From assembly GCA_004555205.1 (NCBI GenBank), contig SFIY01000038.1, positions 1 through 7,373 on the forward strand: DNA of 7,373 nt. Direction: 5' to 3'. The notes under the pieces are model-generated. The model saw nothing but the letters and a program-made list of their open reading frames with translations. It searched no databases and was not told the DNA's origin. Positions 5,677 through 7,373 of this stretch are shown one piece after another. The stretch's first letter is position 1. Each line of letters begins with the position of its first letter. A program made the translations under genes and the position numbers. This DNA is from Clostridiales bacterium. GTDB lineage: Bacteria > Bacillota > Clostridia > Oscillospirales > Oscillospiraceae.

Positions 5677-6264
5677 ATGGATAAACGAGATGTGATCGCC
5701 TTTTTTGACGCTCTGGCACCCCAATGGGACGCGGACATGATCTGCGATGAGCAGGTCATCGCCTCCATTTTGGACGGCGCACAGGTGAAGGCAGGCCGGC
5801 GCGTACTGGATGTGGCCTGCGGCACAGGCGTGATGATCCCCCACTATCTTTCCCGCGGCGTATCCCATGTGACCGCCATCGACATTTCCCCGGAGATGGC
5901 GCGCATTGCGCAGGAGAAGTTTGCAAAGGCGCCGCAGGTGGAAGTGGTCTGCGGCGATGTGGAGGAGGCGGTGTTTGACCGTCCCTTTGACGCGGTTGTG
6001 GTCTACAATGCCTTTCCCCATTTTCCCGAACCTGAGCGTTTGATCGCCCGCCTGGCCGCCCTGCTGGTACCCGGCGGTACGCTGACGGTGGCACACGGCA
6101 TGAGCCGGGAGAAGATCGACCGCCATCACAGCGGTGCGGCGCATAAGGTGTCCATGGGCTTGATGCACGAGGACGAGCTGGCCGCCATCTTTGAAAAGCA
6201 TTTGGAGGTAACGGTGAAGCTGTCCGATGAGCGGATGTATCAAGTCACCGGCGTGAAACGGTAA
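5677..6264 (+). CDS. Class I SAM-dependent methyltransferase, last gene of the importer operon
   Basis: This encodes 195 residues. It starts 12 bases after the binding-protein stop, with AGGAG 6 bases before the ATG. It has a Rossmann-type methyltransferase core: FFDALAPQWDAD (9-20), SAM-binding motif I VLDVACGTG (43-51), acidic Asp69 in AIDISPEM for the ribose, GDVEE (93-97) and the motif IV-like VVVYNAFPHFPEPE (107-120), then PGGTLTVAHGMSRE (132-145). The C-terminal part is rich in histidine (His140, 150, 151, 156, 164), with HGMSREKIDRHHSG looking like a conserved special feature, perhaps for metal or substrate contact. No signal peptide, so it is cytoplasmic. Position suggests it acts on the imported compound or on something handled after import, for example a metallophore, tetrapyrrole or metal(loid); the substrate is unknown. 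Small-molecule methylation is favoured over RNA or protein by the compact build, but this is inference. Confidence 0.9.
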   Translation: MDKRDVIAFFDALAPQWDADMICDEQVIASILDGAQVKAGRRVLDVACGTGVMIPHYLSRGVSHVTAIDISPEMARIAQEKFAKAPQVEVVCGDVEEAVFDRPFDAVVVYNAFPHFPEPERLIARLAALLVPGGTLTVAHGMSREKIDRHHSGAAHKVSMGLMHEDELAAIFEKHLEVTVKLSDERMYQVTGVKR

Positions 6265-6268
6265 AAAG

Positions 6269-6301
6269 AAACCGCCCGGCTTGCGTGAGTCGGGCGGTTT
6301 T
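6269..6301. terminator. Terminator of the importer operon, shared with the convergent regulator gene
   Basis: AAACCGCCCG at 6269-6278 pairs perfectly with CGGGCGGTTT at 6291-6300, and a G-T and a C-G pair extend the stem inwards (6279-6280 with 6289-6290). T-run at 6298-6301. It sits 5 bases after the methyltransferase stop. The A-run on the left (6263-6271, broken by one G) gives it some ability to stop transcripts from the minus-strand regulator gene, whose stop codon is 60 bases away. Confidence 0.88.
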
Positions 6302-6361
6302 GCTGCATGGATTATTTTTTCAGGGCCATACCTGCCAAACGGCAACCATACACGCGGCTTC

Positions 6362-7084
6362 TTATAGCTGCAAGTCGCGTCCGGCCGCCTCGGTGTGGGC
6401 CCGCATGGCGGACCGTGCCGCGCGGCTGTCCTGCTGCTCGATGGCTGATAGAATAATGCGGTGGGTGTCCAGAATCCGGCGTCCCAGTTGGACCCACTCA
6501 TCCTCGGACAATGTCAGTATCTTGTTGCGCAGTGTCTCCTTTTCCACATTGCCCAGCACCTCGGTGACGATAATGGCCACCCGATTGGCACTGGCTTTGG
6601 CCAGCAGACTGTGGAAGCGGACATCCAGCTCGATAAAATTCTCGAAATCCTGCAGGGAGTTCTCCGCCTGCGCAATGCACTGACGCATAGCCGCAATATC
6701 TTCGTCGCTGCGCCGCTTGGCGGCCCACGCGGCAATGGTGGAATCGTTGTTCTGGCGATACTCGTTCAGCTCCTGAAGTGACACCTGACTGAGCTGGATC
6801 ATATCCTTCAGCGGCTCCTCCGCGGCATGCAGGCTCAACTCCTGCACCACTGCACCGGAGGCCCCCTGGGTAGAGGTAACGTACCCGCCCTGCTCCAGCC
6901 GTTTCAGCGCCTCGCGAATGGTGGGACGGCTGCGCTGCAGCTCCGTCATCATGGCCCGCTCGGAGGGAAGGCGGTCGCCGGGCTTCAATGCGCCGGAGGT
7001 AATCATGGCGCGAAGCTGTTCGTAAATGTCGTCGCTGGCCCGCTTGCCGGGATCCAGATGAATGTGTAATTCACGACTTTCCAT
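6362..7084 (-). CDS. FadR-type GntR transcriptional regulator with FCD ligand domain
   Basis: This encodes 240 residues. The start (MESRELHIHL) is fixed by AAAGGAGG with 8 bases spacing; upstream in-frame codons lie in the leader and promoter. The winged helix-turn-helix of the GntR family spans about 18-80: DDIYEQLRAMITSGALKPGDRLPSER, then SRPTIREALKRLEQGGYV. The rest is an all-helical FCD domain (about 100-235) with the usual metal-binding set visible: Asp154 and His158 in LDVRFH, His208 in DTHRIIL and His230 in RAHTEAA. FCD regulators sense small organic acids such as lactate, gluconate or acyl compounds and usually repress. The upstream neighbour on the same strand is etfA, so control of an EtfAB-linked oxidation pathway, for example lactate or acyl-CoA oxidation, is plausible but unproven. 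It has its own promoter with repeated half-sites, suggesting autoregulation. Confidence 0.93.
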   Translation of the reverse strand: MESRELHIHLDPGKRASDDIYEQLRAMITSGALKPGDRLPSERAMMTELQRSRPTIREALKRLEQGGYVTSTQGASGAVVQELSLHAAEEPLKDMIQLSQVSLQELNEYRQNNDSTIAAWAAKRRSDEDIAAMRQCIAQAENSLQDFENFIELDVRFHSLLAKASANRVAIIVTEVLGNVEKETLRNKILTLSEDEWVQLGRRILDTHRIILSAIEQQDSRAARSAMRAHTEAAGRDLQL

Positions 7085-7114
7085 GGTTTCCGCCTCCTTT
7101 ATCAATGAATTATC

Positions 7115-7143
7115 AGTATAGCAAAACGGAACCGTAACGTCAA
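7115..7143 (-). promoter_or_regulatory. Strong sigma-A-type promoter of the GntR/FCD regulator gene
   Basis: On the minus strand, TTGACG (7143-7138, five of six) and TATACT (7120-7115, five of six) are 17 bases apart, with TGC directly before the -10. The predicted start is near 7108, giving a leader of about 24 bases carrying AAAGGAGG. Confidence 0.78.
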
Positions 7144-7172
7144 GGATACGGCCCAAAAAACCGCCGTTACGG
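7132..7172. promoter_or_regulatory. Repeated CCGTA/TACGG half-sites over the regulator -35 region
   Basis: CCGTAACG (7132-7139) overlaps the -35; GGATACGG (7144-7151) and CGTTACGG (7165-7172) follow. The first and third are exact reverse complements, with 33 bases between equivalent positions (about three helix turns), and the first and second share CCGTA-N10-TACGG. This is a plausible operator array for the GntR/FCD protein or another regulator; it does not match the FadR consensus exactly. Confidence 0.42.
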
Positions 7173-7196
7173 GGGAAATAAACCGCGCTGTGGGGT

Positions 7197-7234
7197 AAAA
7201 AACAGGCTGTGACAGAAGTGACAGCCTGTTTTTT
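7197..7234. terminator. Terminator downstream of etfA
   Basis: Bases 7197-7210 and 7221-7234 form a perfect 14-bp inverted repeat (core CAGGCTGT/ACAGCCTG) around a 10-base loop, with A6 and T6 on the outer flanks. It lies 12 bases beyond the etfA stop on the minus strand and separates that operon from the regulator gene. The symmetric flanks make it potentially bidirectional. Confidence 0.87.
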
Positions 7235-7246
7235 AGTTGCTCAAAA

Positions 7247-7373
7247 TTACATAGCGGCCTTGGCAGCCTTGATGGAGTCGATCAGCATGGGAACGACCTT
7301 GAACAGGTCACCGGTGATACCGTAGTCAGCCACCTCGAAGATGGGAGCGGTCTCATTCTTGTTCACAGCGATG
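7247..7373 (-). CDS. etfA: Electron transfer flavoprotein subunit alpha, C-terminal 41 residues (5' end outside window)
   Basis: Translated from the minus strand, the fragment begins IAVNKNETAPIF, continues EVADYGITGDLFKVVP and ends in an alanine/lysine-rich tail before TAA (7249-7247). This is the highly conserved FAD-binding end of EtfA: the AVNKDxxAPIF segment contacts FAD, and ADYGIxGDLFxxVPxL is the closing helix region. EtfA pairs with EtfB to carry electrons from acyl-CoA or lactate-type dehydrogenases, and in clostridia it takes part in electron bifurcation. etfB is expected upstream, outside the window. Codon use is strongly biased to C/G third positions (AAG, ATC, GTC), as in a highly expressed gene. 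Confidence 0.95.
   Translation of the reverse strand, partial: IAVNKNETAPIFEVADYGITGDLFKVVPMLIDSIKAAKAAM

Noticed and set aside
6331..6342. Small hairpin TGCC-AAAC-GGCA downstream of the regulator gene.
   Set aside because: Only a 4-bp stem with no T-run on the minus strand directly after it; the stronger shared hairpin at 6269-6301 explains termination.
5371..6501. A 376-codon open frame on the minus strand opposite the binding protein and methyltransferase genes.
   Set aside because: It spans two real genes and their terminator antisense, with no family resemblance; explained by third-position GC bias.

Overview
The window looks like chromosomal DNA from an anaerobic gut-type Clostridia, most likely of the Oscillospiraceae/Ruminococcaceae kind. 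The reasons are GC-rich codon usage in the core genes, strong AGGAGG-type ribosome binding sites, sigma-A-like promoters with extended -10 boxes, and the gene families present (C_GCAxxG_C_C redox protein, TIGR00266 protein, EtfA, a FecCD-type ABC importer with an attached methyltransferase). The assignment rests on gene content only; no marker gene is present.

Layout. Bases 1-231 hold the 3' end of a DinD/phage-antirepressor-like gene, closed by a 19-bp perfect terminator hairpin. Next come a small three-helix membrane protein of unknown function (422-709), then a likely two-gene unit encoding a C_GCAxxG_C_C redox-type protein (768-1235) and a TIGR00266/AIM24-like protein (1269-1946). A bidirectional terminator separates these from a convergent histidine-phosphatase gene (1990-2562, minus).

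The centre is a compact four-gene operon on the plus strand (2712-6264): FecCD-type permease, ABC ATPase, lipoprotein substrate-binding protein and a class I SAM-dependent methyltransferase. The first three genes overlap by 1 and 4 bases, and the methyltransferase follows 12 bases later with its own ribosome binding site. The operon starts from a promoter with a TATAAT box, flanked by a C6G6 palindrome and followed by a 13-base operator-like palindrome at the predicted transcription start. It ends in a strong hairpin. The importer family carries iron-siderophore, haem or corrinoid ligands; the sequence does not say which. The methyltransferase is the least explained member and the best lead for new biology.

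The right end is on the minus strand: a GntR/FCD-family regulator (6362-7084) with a near-consensus promoter overlapped by repeated CCGTA/TACGG half-sites, and upstream of it the last 41 codons of etfA (electron-transfer flavoprotein alpha) followed by its terminator. The regulator may control an adjacent oxidative pathway that uses EtfAB, but that link is positional only.

There is no gene-free stretch over 300 bases. I saw no tRNA, rRNA, CRISPR array, insertion sequence or riboswitch.
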